Below are positions 57,327 to 63,852 of a DNA stretch of 64,000 nt, piece after piece. The notes under the pieces are model-generated. The model was given only the letters and a program-made list of their open reading frames with translations, was not told the DNA's origin and did not search any database. Positions within the stretch are counted from its first letter, which is position 1; the number at the start of each line of letters is the position of its first letter. Position numbers and translations under genes: made by a program. This stretch comes from Microbacterium enclense (GTDB lineage: Bacteria > Actinomycetota > Actinomycetes > Actinomycetales > Microbacteriaceae): assembly GCF_001456955.1 (NCBI RefSeq), contig NZ_KQ758468.1, positions 372,001-436,000 on the forward strand, given 5' to 3'.

Positions 57327-58180
57327 ATGAAGAACGTCTGTTCTTTCTGCTTGCCGCTCTCGACCCATCGAATGGTCACCTTGGGTGAGCCAGCCCCGCC
57401 AAGCATGTACTGGAGGCCTAGCTGCTTGGTCTGACCCGAATGAACGGTGACTGCTTCCTCTGGGGCGCTGAGCAGAACGCCCGCGTCCTCTTCGTTCATC
57501 GAGAAGCGGACCTCCTCGGCATCCTTCGTGGCATGCCGGTTCGTAATTTCAAGCCAATTGCGAGTGCCGCTGCTGGGCACGCCTCTGAGGTTGTAGTTCA
57601 CATATGACTCGCGCCGTGGCTGCACTAACCAGGTGATACCGCCGGGAGTATCAACCTCGGTGGACGGAGAGAGGAGATGCAGCGACGCCAAGTCGTGCTC
57701 CACGGACTGCCAAACTTTGACCGTTAGCTCCGTGGGGTTCGCGTACTCCCCATACAAGCCACGGGCCTGAATCTCGGCCTTGAAGTCACGCAACCCCTCA
57801 ATCTGCCGCACTTCCACATCGTGAGGGAGAGGCGCGGTGGAGAAGTACAAGTGCACAGGGACATCTCGGCTAGTCGCGCCCTCAATCTCCTCGACCGTTC
57901 CGGAGACAGATTCCGTCGTGGGAGACCCAAGGCGACTGCCGAAGAGCGCAAACACGATGTCCGCACTGTCGAGACCCTGAGAATTAATGAGCGCCTGCGG
58001 TGGGCCACCCAGCACAGGAACCGCGTTAGTCTCCCATCGCCAGGGCAACAGGACAACACCCCGGTTCCGAGAGTTGGTGTCGTTCCACGACTGAAGTGCC
58101 TTCTCCACGGAGTCACGAGCGTCGGCGGTGTCTGAGGGAGATGCAATCATGACGCTGAGAACGGTTGCGGTGAAGGCCAT
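57323..58180 (-). CDS. Stand-alone DUF4062 protein with C-terminal beta domain
   Basis: A 285-aa protein. The N-terminal 140 residues match DUF4062: VLSVMIASPSDTADARDSVE, LQSWNDTNSRNRGVVLLPWR, then ALINSQGLDSADIVFALFGS and RLGSPTTESVSGTVEEIE. DUF4062 resembles nucleoside-deoxyribosyltransferase or TIR-like folds and is known as an effector domain at the N-terminus of STAND-type anti-phage NTPases. Here no NTPase follows; instead about 110 C-terminal residues form a beta-rich, Ig-like segment. The ATG at 58,180 follows GAGTG; an upstream TTG is possible. It is divergent from the oxygenase-HEPN-TIR genes and shares their promoter region. Confidence 0.8.
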   Translation of the reverse strand: MAFTATVLSVMIASPSDTADARDSVEKALQSWNDTNSRNRGVVLLPWRWETNAVPVLGGPPQALINSQGLDSADIVFALFGSRLGSPTTESVSGTVEEIEGATSRDVPVHLYFSTAPLPHDVEVRQIEGLRDFKAEIQARGLYGEYANPTELTVKVWQSVEHDLASLHLLSPSTEVDTPGGITWLVQPRRESYVNYNLRGVPSSGTRNWLEITNRHATKDAEEVRFSMNEEDAGVLLSAPEEAVTVHSGQTKQLGLQYMLGGAGSPKVTIRWVESGKQKEQTFFI

Positions 58181-58237
58181 GTCACTCAACTTAGCTAACC
58201 AATTCTAGCGACGTCTTCTAACGAGAGGGGGCCGCGA

Positions 58238-58243
58238 TAGCCT
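58238..58243 (+). promoter_or_regulatory. -10 hexamer for leaderless oxygenase-HEPN mRNA
   Basis: TAGCCT followed by 6 nt (CTTGGC) and the ATG at 58,250. It uses the same syntax as host core genes. Confidence 0.55.
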
Positions 58244-58249
58244 CTTGGC

Positions 58250-58885
58250 ATGGATGGCGCGAGGTTGCTCCAAGAATTGAACCGGCGCGGTTGGGTTGTC
58301 GCTTCTGGGACTGCGGGCGACCTGCGGCGCACGTTAGCTGTGGCGGGTGCGCAACCCACTGCTACCCAACGGGGGCGGTCCCATTCGTTCTTGCGGCCCT
58401 ACACCGAGCAAGAGGCACCGCCGAATACGATGAGCGCCGTCTACGGGCTGGAAGAACAACCCCTGCACACGGACGGAGCGCACCTCCACAGACCTCCCGA
58501 TGTCATCGCCCTGTGTGCCAGCGAACCGAGCGCCACGCCGACCATCGTGTGGGCGGGAAGCTCGACCTACCCTACGGTCCCGGCTTACGCGCGGTCGGGA
58601 ATTTTCACGGTGCGCACGAAGCAGGGAAGCTTCCTGACTTCTGCGGTCGACGGCGGACGCATCCGCTACGACCCGGTTTGCATGAGTCCCAGCGACGGTA
58701 TGGCGAGGGAGGCTGTCGGATATTTCACGTCTCTCAGGGCTAGCGCGGAAGAGCACCACTGGGACTCACCCAACCTGGTGCTTCTCATAGACAACCGACG
58801 CTGCCTCCACGCCCGGTCTGCGGTAGCGGAGGGCGACGAAACGAGGCGGCTCGAAAGGCTGACGTTTCGATTGGAGAAGAGTTGA
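58250..58885 (+). CDS. TauD-like 2-oxoglutarate/Fe(II) oxygenase
   Basis: A 211-aa protein of the TauD/clavaminate-synthase-like superfamily. The iron facial triad is visible: H73 and D75 in PLHTDGAHLHRPPDVI and H187 in LIDNRRCLHARSA. R203 in RRLERLTFRL is placed to bind 2-oxoglutarate. The spacing and the R-x-x-R end are typical of the family. Its stop overlaps the HEPN gene start (TTGA), so the two are translationally coupled. A stand-alone oxygenase is unusual cargo. It might modify a nucleotide, a protein of the module or an antibiotic-like metabolite; none is shown. Confidence 0.8.
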   Translation: MDGARLLQELNRRGWVVASGTAGDLRRTLAVAGAQPTATQRGRSHSFLRPYTEQEAPPNTMSAVYGLEEQPLHTDGAHLHRPPDVIALCASEPSATPTIVWAGSSTYPTVPAYARSGIFTVRTKQGSFLTSAVDGGRIRYDPVCMSPSDGMAREAVGYFTSLRASAEEHHWDSPNLVLLIDNRRCLHARSAVAEGDETRRLERLTFRLEKS

Positions 58886-59805
58886 GTGCAGTCACGCCCT
58901 GGGACACCGAGGGGCTTTGGATGAAGGCGCGCCTGTTCATAAACCGTGCGCTTGATGCGGACCGTGACTTCGAGGAGTCAGCGTTTTGGGCTGCAAGCGC
59001 CTTGGAGATGCTGGGAAAGTCTGCCCTGTCTCGCGTAAATCCGGCGCTCATCGCGAATGCGGTAGACGACGATGGTGCCAGCTTGCTTGTTGCGAGCGGA
59101 CTCATCGATGCCTCCAAGCGGTTCGTGACGGTCCAGGCAAAAACCGTGTGGTCAAGGTGCGCACGTGCGTTCCGGCCCTTCAACGGCAAGGAGGCCGGCC
59201 TTATCGCCGAGGGCCGGAACGAGTACATCCACGGCGCGCGCGTTGGTTTCGACGCCATTCCGGAATCCGCCTGGTGGCCGCGATACTGGGCGCAAGCGGA
59301 AATCCTTTTGAGCCACGTGGAACGCACCGTGGGTGATTTCGTCGGCCCCTCGCGAGAGGGGGCGGTCGAGACCTACCTAGCTGCGAACCGGGAGCACCGG
59401 CAGAAGCGGCTCGAAGCCGCCCTTGAGTCTGCGAGGGTCGGATTGCGACTCTTCCGGACCGACAACATGTCCGGGCGACGGCTGGCTGAATGGAATCTCT
59501 TCACCCTCCAACAGTGGGAGTACTCCCAACCCACCGAATGCCCCGCTTGCGAAAGCGAGTTGGGTGAGTTCGGTGGAGAGGAAGTCCTCGACAGTCGAAC
59601 CGAGCATTACGTCGATGACGACGACTTCTGGACCAGCGTCAGTGTCACCCTCACGGTGGCGACGGCGGCGTTCCAGTGCGCAAACTGCCACCTGGTGATT
59701 GACGACTACGAACTGCTTCAAATCGTTGAGGGCGTGCCCCTGGAGTTCGAAGCTGAGGGTGACCCCGCCGACTACGAGGACTACGAGGAGTACAACAACG
59801 AGTAG
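58882..59805 (+). CDS. HEPN-motif protein with C-terminal zinc ribbon
   Basis: A 307-aa protein starting at TTG, with GGAGA 5 bases upstream and a 4-base overlap with the oxygenase gene. The helical N-terminal part carries GRNEYIHG: R112 and H117 form the Rx4H motif of HEPN ribonucleases. Residues 220-269 hold two CxxC pairs (CPAC at 220-223, CANC at 266-269) that should bind zinc, and the tail is very acidic (DPADYEDYEEYNNE). HEPN RNases are frequent toxins of defence and abortive-infection systems. The HEPN assignment rests on the motif and helical context, not on full-length similarity I can name. Confidence 0.65.
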   Translation: MSAVTPWDTEGLWMKARLFINRALDADRDFEESAFWAASALEMLGKSALSRVNPALIANAVDDDGASLLVASGLIDASKRFVTVQAKTVWSRCARAFRPFNGKEAGLIAEGRNEYIHGARVGFDAIPESAWWPRYWAQAEILLSHVERTVGDFVGPSREGAVETYLAANREHRQKRLEAALESARVGLRLFRTDNMSGRRLAEWNLFTLQQWEYSQPTECPACESELGEFGGEEVLDSRTEHYVDDDDFWTSVSVTLTVATAAFQCANCHLVIDDYELLQIVEGVPLEFEAEGDPADYEDYEEYNNE

Positions 59806-59852
59806 TACCCGCCACCGGGAGTGGGCTAATTCCGGGGCGCGCGCCCGGTCGC

Positions 59853-59858
59853 TAGCCT
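59853..59858 (+). promoter_or_regulatory. -10 hexamer for leaderless TIR mRNA
   Basis: TAGCCT followed by 6 nt (GGCAAC) and the GTG at 59,865. The TIR gene can thus be expressed apart from the upstream pair. Confidence 0.55.
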
Positions 59859-59864
59859 GGCAAC

Positions 59865-60641
59865 GTGAAGATTTTCATCAGCTGGTCCGGCAACGCATCT
59901 CGTCTCGTGGCGGAGGCTCTCCGCACTTGGTTGCCTACGGTTCTGGCTGGTCGAGTCGAGTGCTTCGTGTCGAGCCAGGACATACGTCGCGGCGAACGTG
60001 GCATGGAGGTGATAGCCGGTGAGCTCCAAGATAGGGATTACGGCATCGTCGTTCTCACGCGCGACAACCTGAACTCCCCGTGGGTGAACTTTGAAGCGGG
60101 CGCGTTGGGGAAGTCGCTGGGGTTGGGCAAGGTGGCGCCCCTGCTTGTGGACGTGTCTCGGGCGGACGTGGAAGGCCCGATAGCGCAATTTCAGAGCACG
60201 CTTCTCACCGAGAGGGATGACATGCGTCAGTTCGTGCGCGACCTCGCCCTCCTCGTACCCGGCCTACCTGAGGCCACCATCGACACCATGTTTGGCGCGA
60301 AGTGGGACGAGCTGGACAGCGCCGTCGCGAGTGCGGGAGTCGTTGCTGCTAGTCCGAAGACGACCAGGACCGCCGAGTCCATGTTGGAGGAGGTGTTGGA
60401 GCATGTCCGAGCCTTGGCGAAGATGCCGCTAGGGGCCTCGATAGATGAGGATGCACAACGTTTGTTCCGAGTAGACCTGCTGGCAGAAAGGTTCGGTAGC
60501 TCGACATTCCACTACGGGGATGCTTACCACGGTGTCATCGACTACAACCCGGCCACTGAGGCTGTGCTCATCAACAACCTGGCGCGCCCTGGTGGCCTAC
60601 TGTGGGTCGCTATATCAGAAGGTGAAATAACGCCGTTCTAA
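59865..60641 (+). CDS. TIR domain protein
   Basis: A 258-aa protein with an N-terminal TIR domain of the TIR_2 type: KIFISWSGNASRLVAEALRT, VECFVSSQDIRRGERGMEVI, then DRDYGIVVLTRDNLNSPWVN and FEAGAL. E77 in FEAGAL is the expected catalytic Glu of NAD-cleaving TIRs. After about residue 160 comes a helical linker and an unrecognised C-terminal domain of about 90 residues that may sense a trigger. Bacterial TIR proteins commonly deplete NAD or make cyclic ADP-ribose signals in anti-phage defence. The GTG start lies 6 nt after TAGCCT. Confidence 0.9.
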   Translation: MKIFISWSGNASRLVAEALRTWLPTVLAGRVECFVSSQDIRRGERGMEVIAGELQDRDYGIVVLTRDNLNSPWVNFEAGALGKSLGLGKVAPLLVDVSRADVEGPIAQFQSTLLTERDDMRQFVRDLALLVPGLPEATIDTMFGAKWDELDSAVASAGVVAASPKTTRTAESMLEEVLEHVRALAKMPLGASIDEDAQRLFRVDLLAERFGSSTFHYGDAYHGVIDYNPATEAVLINNLARPGGLLWVAISEGEITPF

Positions 60642-60716
60642 CTGTCACGGGGACGCGCCAGTCATTTAGAGAACGGGTAGACACTGGTGCGGCCTTTAGG
60701 GGGTACAGCGTGGCCG

Positions 60717-61289
60717 TCACGCCGCCTTGGTGACGCGATACACGGTTGCGATGCTGATTCCCAGGGTACGAGCAATCTCTGGCACGCTCTCGCCAGAATC
60801 GCGGAGGGCTTGAGCCTTGCGGGCCTTTGCGTTCTCCGTCTTCGGTCGGCCACCTAACCGGCCCTGGGCCTTCGCTGCTGCGAGTCCCGCTGTCGTGCGC
60901 TCCTGGATGAAGGACCGCTCCATTTCGGCGAAGATTGCGAGCATCTGGAGCATGGCCCTACCGGTCGGAGTGGAGGAGTTCAGGCCGTCGCTAATCGACT
61001 CGATGAACACGCCTCGTGCTGTCAGGTCGGCAATCAACTGCGCGACGTGGGCCGTGGAGCGCCCGATGCGGTCGAGCTTAAAGACCACGATTGTGTCTCC
61101 CGGTTCGACATCTGCAAGGAGGGCCTTCAGGCCTTCACGCTCGGTCTTCGCGCCGCTGACACCTTCGTCGGAGTAGCGATTGCGCTTGAGCACCCCCGCT
61201 TTGTCGAGCGCTTCATGCTGGAGGGAGCCGTCTTGCTTGCTCGTGCTGTAACGGACATAGCCGAGACGGGTACCTGTGGAGGTTGACAT
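60717..61289 (-). CDS. Small serine recombinase (resolvase/invertase)
   Basis: A 190-aa recombinase of the Tn3-resolvase/Hin class. The catalytic region is LGYVRYSTSKQD with nucleophile S15, then DTIVVFKLDRIGRSTAHVAQ with the conserved Arg residues, MLQMLAIFAEMERSFIQERT and the C-terminal Hin-type helix-turn-helix SVPEIARTLGISIATVYRV. It may resolve cointegrates, invert a segment, or be a remnant of an independent insertion. A perfect 16-base palindrome spans its start codon, suggesting self-repression. Confidence 0.93.
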   Translation of the reverse strand: MSTSTGTRLGYVRYSTSKQDGSLQHEALDKAGVLKRNRYSDEGVSGAKTEREGLKALLADVEPGDTIVVFKLDRIGRSTAHVAQLIADLTARGVFIESISDGLNSSTPTGRAMLQMLAIFAEMERSFIQERTTAGLAAAKAQGRLGGRPKTENAKARKAQALRDSGESVPEIARTLGISIATVYRVTKAA

Positions 61290-61297
61290 GCGTCAAC
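61282..61297. promoter_or_regulatory. Palindrome over the recombinase start codon
   Basis: GTTGAC (61,282-61,287), ATGC, GTCAAC (61,292-61,297). It covers the recombinase ATG. Just upstream lie TTTGTGCAAC and TTTGCAAC, a direct repeat that could be a recombinase site. Function is inferred. Confidence 0.45.
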
Positions 61298-61427
61298 TCT
61301 CTCATCTATCCGACCGTTTGTGCAACTCAATTTGCAACGGGTTTTGACGCGCCCGAAATCGCGGTTCTGGGGCCGTTCCGGCCACTTCGCCGGTTCTCAC
61401 TGGAGCATCGTTTCTGAGAGACAGCAA

Positions 61428-61473
61428 GACACCCCCGCCCTCTGATGATTGCTGTCCCGAGGGCGGGGGTGTC
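61428..61473 (-). terminator. Terminator of the phage-like minus-strand operon
   Basis: A perfect 15-bp stem (61,428-61,442 with 61,459-61,473) with a 16-base loop, downstream of the last minus-strand small gene. No long T tract follows on either strand. Confidence 0.7.
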
Positions 61474-61535
61474 TCTGGCGTCTGCTCTCCGGGGGAACTA
61501 GAACCCGGTCGGCGTCTGCCCTTCGTCGCCCCTCG

Positions 61536-61601
61536 TCAGTTAGGAGTCTCGGGCGACGGTTTGAGGTTCGGCGGGTTCCACTCACGCCTAGCCCCAAGCA
61601 T
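61536..61601 (-). CDS. Possible 21-residue phage peptide
   Basis: A frame MLGARREWNPPNLKPSPETP ending in one further residue begins 6 bases after the stop of the preceding small gene on the same strand. No ribosome binding site is visible, so it is only a candidate. Confidence 0.25.
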   Translation of the reverse strand: MLGARREWNPPNLKPSPETPN

Positions 61602-61607
61602 TTCTAG

Positions 61608-61844
61608 TTACAGGTTCGCGATTCGCTCGATGTATTCGGCTTCTCGGGCTGTACGGTCAGCGCCGAATCGCGCTTCGACGTTCTCGTAACGGCGTGCTGC
61701 TGCTGCCGCTCCGGCGTTAGCTCGCGCATCGGCAATCCAGGCGCGCGTGGCAGTCTCTTCGTCTACCTTGCGCTGCGTGAGGCGGGCGGTGAGAGCGTCA
61801 GCCAACTTCTTGGCCCGCTCGTCGTCTGCTTCTGCGAACATCAT
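61608..61844 (-). CDS. Small phage-like helical protein
   Basis: A 78-aa, Ala/Arg/Glu-rich protein predicted to be helical throughout (DERAKKLADALTARLTQRKV, TATRAWIADARANAGAAAAA). It starts two bases after the stop of the upstream gene and is last in the operon apart from a possible peptide. No family is recognised. Confidence 0.65.
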   Translation of the reverse strand: MMFAEADDERAKKLADALTARLTQRKVDEETATRAWIADARANAGAAAAARRYENVEARFGADRTAREAEYIERIANL

Positions 61845-61846
61845 GA

Positions 61847-62272
61847 TTACCTGTGCTCTGGAACGTAGCCGAGAGACTGGGAGGTCTGGCCACGACCGTA
61901 CTTCCGGAAGACGGCGGCTACGGCGTCGGCGCGCTCAGCGGTGTTCTGTAGCCCTCGGGCGTCTTTCAAGGCTGTCTCACGAAGGAGTCGAGCTAGGCCG
62001 GGGTCGTTATCCCAGGCGTTTACGTCGTCGGGTGCAGCACCGTCACGGAAACGAACCTCACCCCAGCGGGCTTCCTGCTCTTCCTCCGAGTAGTCCAACC
62101 ACGACTCTCCAAAGCGGTCCTTGGTTGCTTCGTAGTGGTTGGCAGTAACGGTCACCGTCTGTCCCCGGTGAAGCAGAGTACCGGATGATGCCCATGCGGA
62201 GTTTAGGTTCTCGTCGGGCAAGGTGAATGTGGACAAGGCGTGAATAACGCGGGGGTAGATGCTTGTGCTCAT
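61847..62272 (-). CDS. Phage-like hypothetical protein, paralogue of the upstream gene
   Basis: A 141-aa protein whose first 75 residues resemble the gene just upstream: IYPRVIHALSTFTLPDENLN against NYPRRIKALSHFTAPDGG, then ESWLDYSEEEQEARWGEVRF against RSWLDLTPEQQISQYGEQRF. The extra C-terminal 65 residues are unique. The two overlap by ATGA. Similar small proteins occur in actinophages, but I cannot name one. Confidence 0.75.
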   Translation of the reverse strand: MSTSIYPRVIHALSTFTLPDENLNSAWASSGTLLHRGQTVTVTANHYEATKDRFGESWLDYSEEEQEARWGEVRFRDGAAPDDVNAWDNDPGLARLLRETALKDARGLQNTAERADAVAAVFRKYGRGQTSQSLGYVPEHR

Positions 62273-62496
62273 GATGTCTCCTCCACGGCGAAGCGTTGCT
62301 CGCCGTACTGTGAAATTTGTTGTTCAGGGGTGAGGTCGAGCCAAGACCGCCCATCTGTTCCGACCGTCTGCTTGTACATGTGCTCGCTGATGTCGAGTAC
62401 GTCACCGGGGCTGGCAAGGAACCCACTCCAGCCACCGTCCGGCGCAGTGAAGTGGCTCAAGGCCTTGATTCGTCGGGGATAGTTCTTGATGCTCAT
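62269..62496 (-). CDS. Phage-like hypothetical protein, short paralogue
   Basis: A 75-aa protein, MSIKNYPRRIKALSHFTAPD at the start and SWLDLTPEQQISQYGEQRF near the end. It overlaps both neighbours by 4 bases. Its similarity to the next gene suggests tandem duplication. Function unknown; the spacing and size suggest a structural or accessory phage protein. Confidence 0.75.
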   Translation of the reverse strand: MSIKNYPRRIKALSHFTAPDGGWSGFLASPGDVLDISEHMYKQTVGTDGRSWLDLTPEQQISQYGEQRFAVEETS

Positions 62497-63008
62497 TTGT
62501 ATTTCTCGATTCGGGTTCGGAGGCTTGCGGTGAGGTCGCGAAGGCTTTTCCGCTCAGCCATATGGTCAGCAAGGGCGGAAGCGGCTGCGGGGTGGGACTT
62601 CGCGAGGTCGGTAACGGCGTTCACGACATCCTGCGCTTCTTCGAGAATGTCGAGCGCTGTGAGGTCATCCCCGCCCACGTGTGAGCGCAGAGCGGCGAGG
62701 CTGTCGGTCTCCACTTTGATAGCTCGTGCCTGTGCGAGAGGGGTTCCTGCACTAGCGACGCGCCTGCGGAGGTCGCGTGCATTGTCGGCGGCTTCCCGGA
62801 GTCGCAGGCCGATATCGACGGTGTTCGGTTCATCGTCCATGACACACGCCAACTGCGACTTCCGAGAAATCGCGTATCTGCCGATGCTGGAAACTGTCAC
62901 GCCCATTTCCGTGCTGATTGCACGGTATGAAACGCCGTCGTCCAACATTTGGTCGATGCGGTTTCTCTGTGGGTGATTCACCACCGTTGAGGTTCTGCCT
63001 GAAGCCAT
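62493..63008 (-). CDS. Helix-turn-helix phage-like protein
   Basis: A 171-aa protein. Residues 15-50 (NRIDQMLDDGVSYRAISTEM then GVTVSSIGRYAISRK) form a helix-turn-helix like those of resolvases and small terminase subunits. The rest is helical and charged (LREAADNARDLRRRVASAG). AGGGAT precedes the ATG. It may be a regulator or a terminase small-subunit-like DNA-binding protein; the context does not decide. Confidence 0.75.
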   Translation of the reverse strand: MASGRTSTVVNHPQRNRIDQMLDDGVSYRAISTEMGVTVSSIGRYAISRKSQLACVMDDEPNTVDIGLRLREAADNARDLRRRVASAGTPLAQARAIKVETDSLAALRSHVGGDDLTALDILEEAQDVVNAVTDLAKSHPAAASALADHMAERKSLRDLTASLRTRIEKYK

Positions 63009-63163
63009 AATCCCTGTAATCCCTGGTGTCTAGAGGAAGAAAGGCAGGAGGCTGGTACCTACATTTCGGGGAAAGGAAGGAGACCCCGCCAGTTCCTCCC
63101 GCTTTTCTTCTCTATCTACTATCGCTCACAGAGCGAGACACGCATGTGTTCTGTGGGACGAAT

Positions 63164-63415
63164 TCAGGACAATAGACCTGAGATATCGACCTCGCGATTC
63201 GGGTCGTAAACCCAACTCCATTGACCCGGGTTCCATTCCTTTAGCACAGTCTTGTCGGCGTCCCACACACAGGAACTCAACGCCTTGAGCATTTTGATGC
63301 GGTCTGTCGCTTGTGAGCGTGTCATGAAATCCCAGGGGGAGAGTGCTACTTCAAGGCGCTTCTCCATGCCACGGCCCAAACGAATTTGCCCTGGTGTAGC
63401 TGGCTCAGTGTTCAT
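63164..63415 (-). CDS. Small phage-like protein
   Basis: An 83-aa protein beginning MNTEPATPGQIRLGRGMEKR, chosen because AGGAA lies 6 bases upstream; an earlier in-frame start lacks it. Tryptophan-rich C-terminus (VLKEWNPGQWSWVYDPNREV). It overlaps the preceding 46-aa gene by 11 bases. A gap of about 155 bases to the next gene holds only weak promoter-like sequence. No family recognised. Confidence 0.65.
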   Translation of the reverse strand: MNTEPATPGQIRLGRGMEKRLEVALSPWDFMTRSQATDRIKMLKALSSCVWDADKTVLKEWNPGQWSWVYDPNREVDISGLLS

Positions 63416-63545
63416 GATGATTCCTATACGTGTCTTTGGAGCTATTTTCAAGAAGAAGCTCAAGTTGCTTTACTGCTTCGTCCAGCCGGTCGTCGCGGAG
63501 CGACATGCGGCTCAGTACATCGTCAAATCCCTCAAGTCGAGACAT
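63405..63545 (-). CDS. 46-residue coiled-coil-like phage protein
   Basis: A short frame starting MSRLEGFDDVLSRMSLRDDR and ending RNHHEH, with a heptad-like LDEAVKQLELLLEN. It starts 3 bases after the preceding stop and overlaps the next start, exactly the spacing of the rest of the operon. Function unknown. Confidence 0.6.
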   Translation of the reverse strand: MSRLEGFDDVLSRMSLRDDRLDEAVKQLELLLENSSKDTYRNHHEH

Positions 63546-63548
63546 TGG

Positions 63549-63731
63549 TCAAATCCCGGCTACGAGAGCGGCAACTTCGGAATCCGTCCAGGATTCGTCA
63601 ATCAAGTCATCAACCCTGTTCGCGCCGTCGCTCGCGCCGTCAGGCGGGAGAGCGACTTCAGGCGCGAGGGTCTTACCTGTGTTACGAAATTCCGGTGCGG
63701 ACAACTGCTGCGGGTCGATTTTCTTCGCCAT
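63549..63731 (-). CDS. Small phage-like protein
   Basis: A 60-aa acidic protein starting MAKKIDPQQLSAPEFRNTGK and ending SWTDSEVAALVAGI. The ATG at 63,731 has GAGGAAA 4 bases upstream, a strong ribosome binding site; a longer in-frame start runs back through the terminator hairpin and is rejected. No family recognised. Confidence 0.65.
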   Translation of the reverse strand: MAKKIDPQQLSAPEFRNTGKTLAPEVALPPDGASDGANRVDDLIDESWTDSEVAALVAGI

Positions 63732-63794
63732 GATTTCCTCAAATCGTCTGGACGTATCTCTTTTACGCCTCTTACTTACAGTCGCGCAAAACGA

Positions 63795-63843
63795 GACACC
63801 CTCCGCGGGGCAGATTTGAGGAAAGAACCCCGCGGAGGGTGTC
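63795..63843 (-). terminator. Hairpin terminator between phage-like genes
   Basis: A perfect 16-bp stem (63,795-63,810 with 63,828-63,843), 10 bases after the stop of the right-edge gene. On the minus strand TCGTTTTG follows. It should end that transcript before the 60-aa gene. Confidence 0.75.
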
Positions 63844-63852
63844 CACTCTATT

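Larger units (their letters stand above)
61298..61607. other. Non-coding gap between recombinase and phage-like genes
   Basis: About 300 bases holding the possible recombination repeats near 61,317-61,338, a strong hairpin at 61,428-61,473 and, near 61,536-61,601, one tiny minus-strand frame. I see no longer credible gene. Confidence 0.5.
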
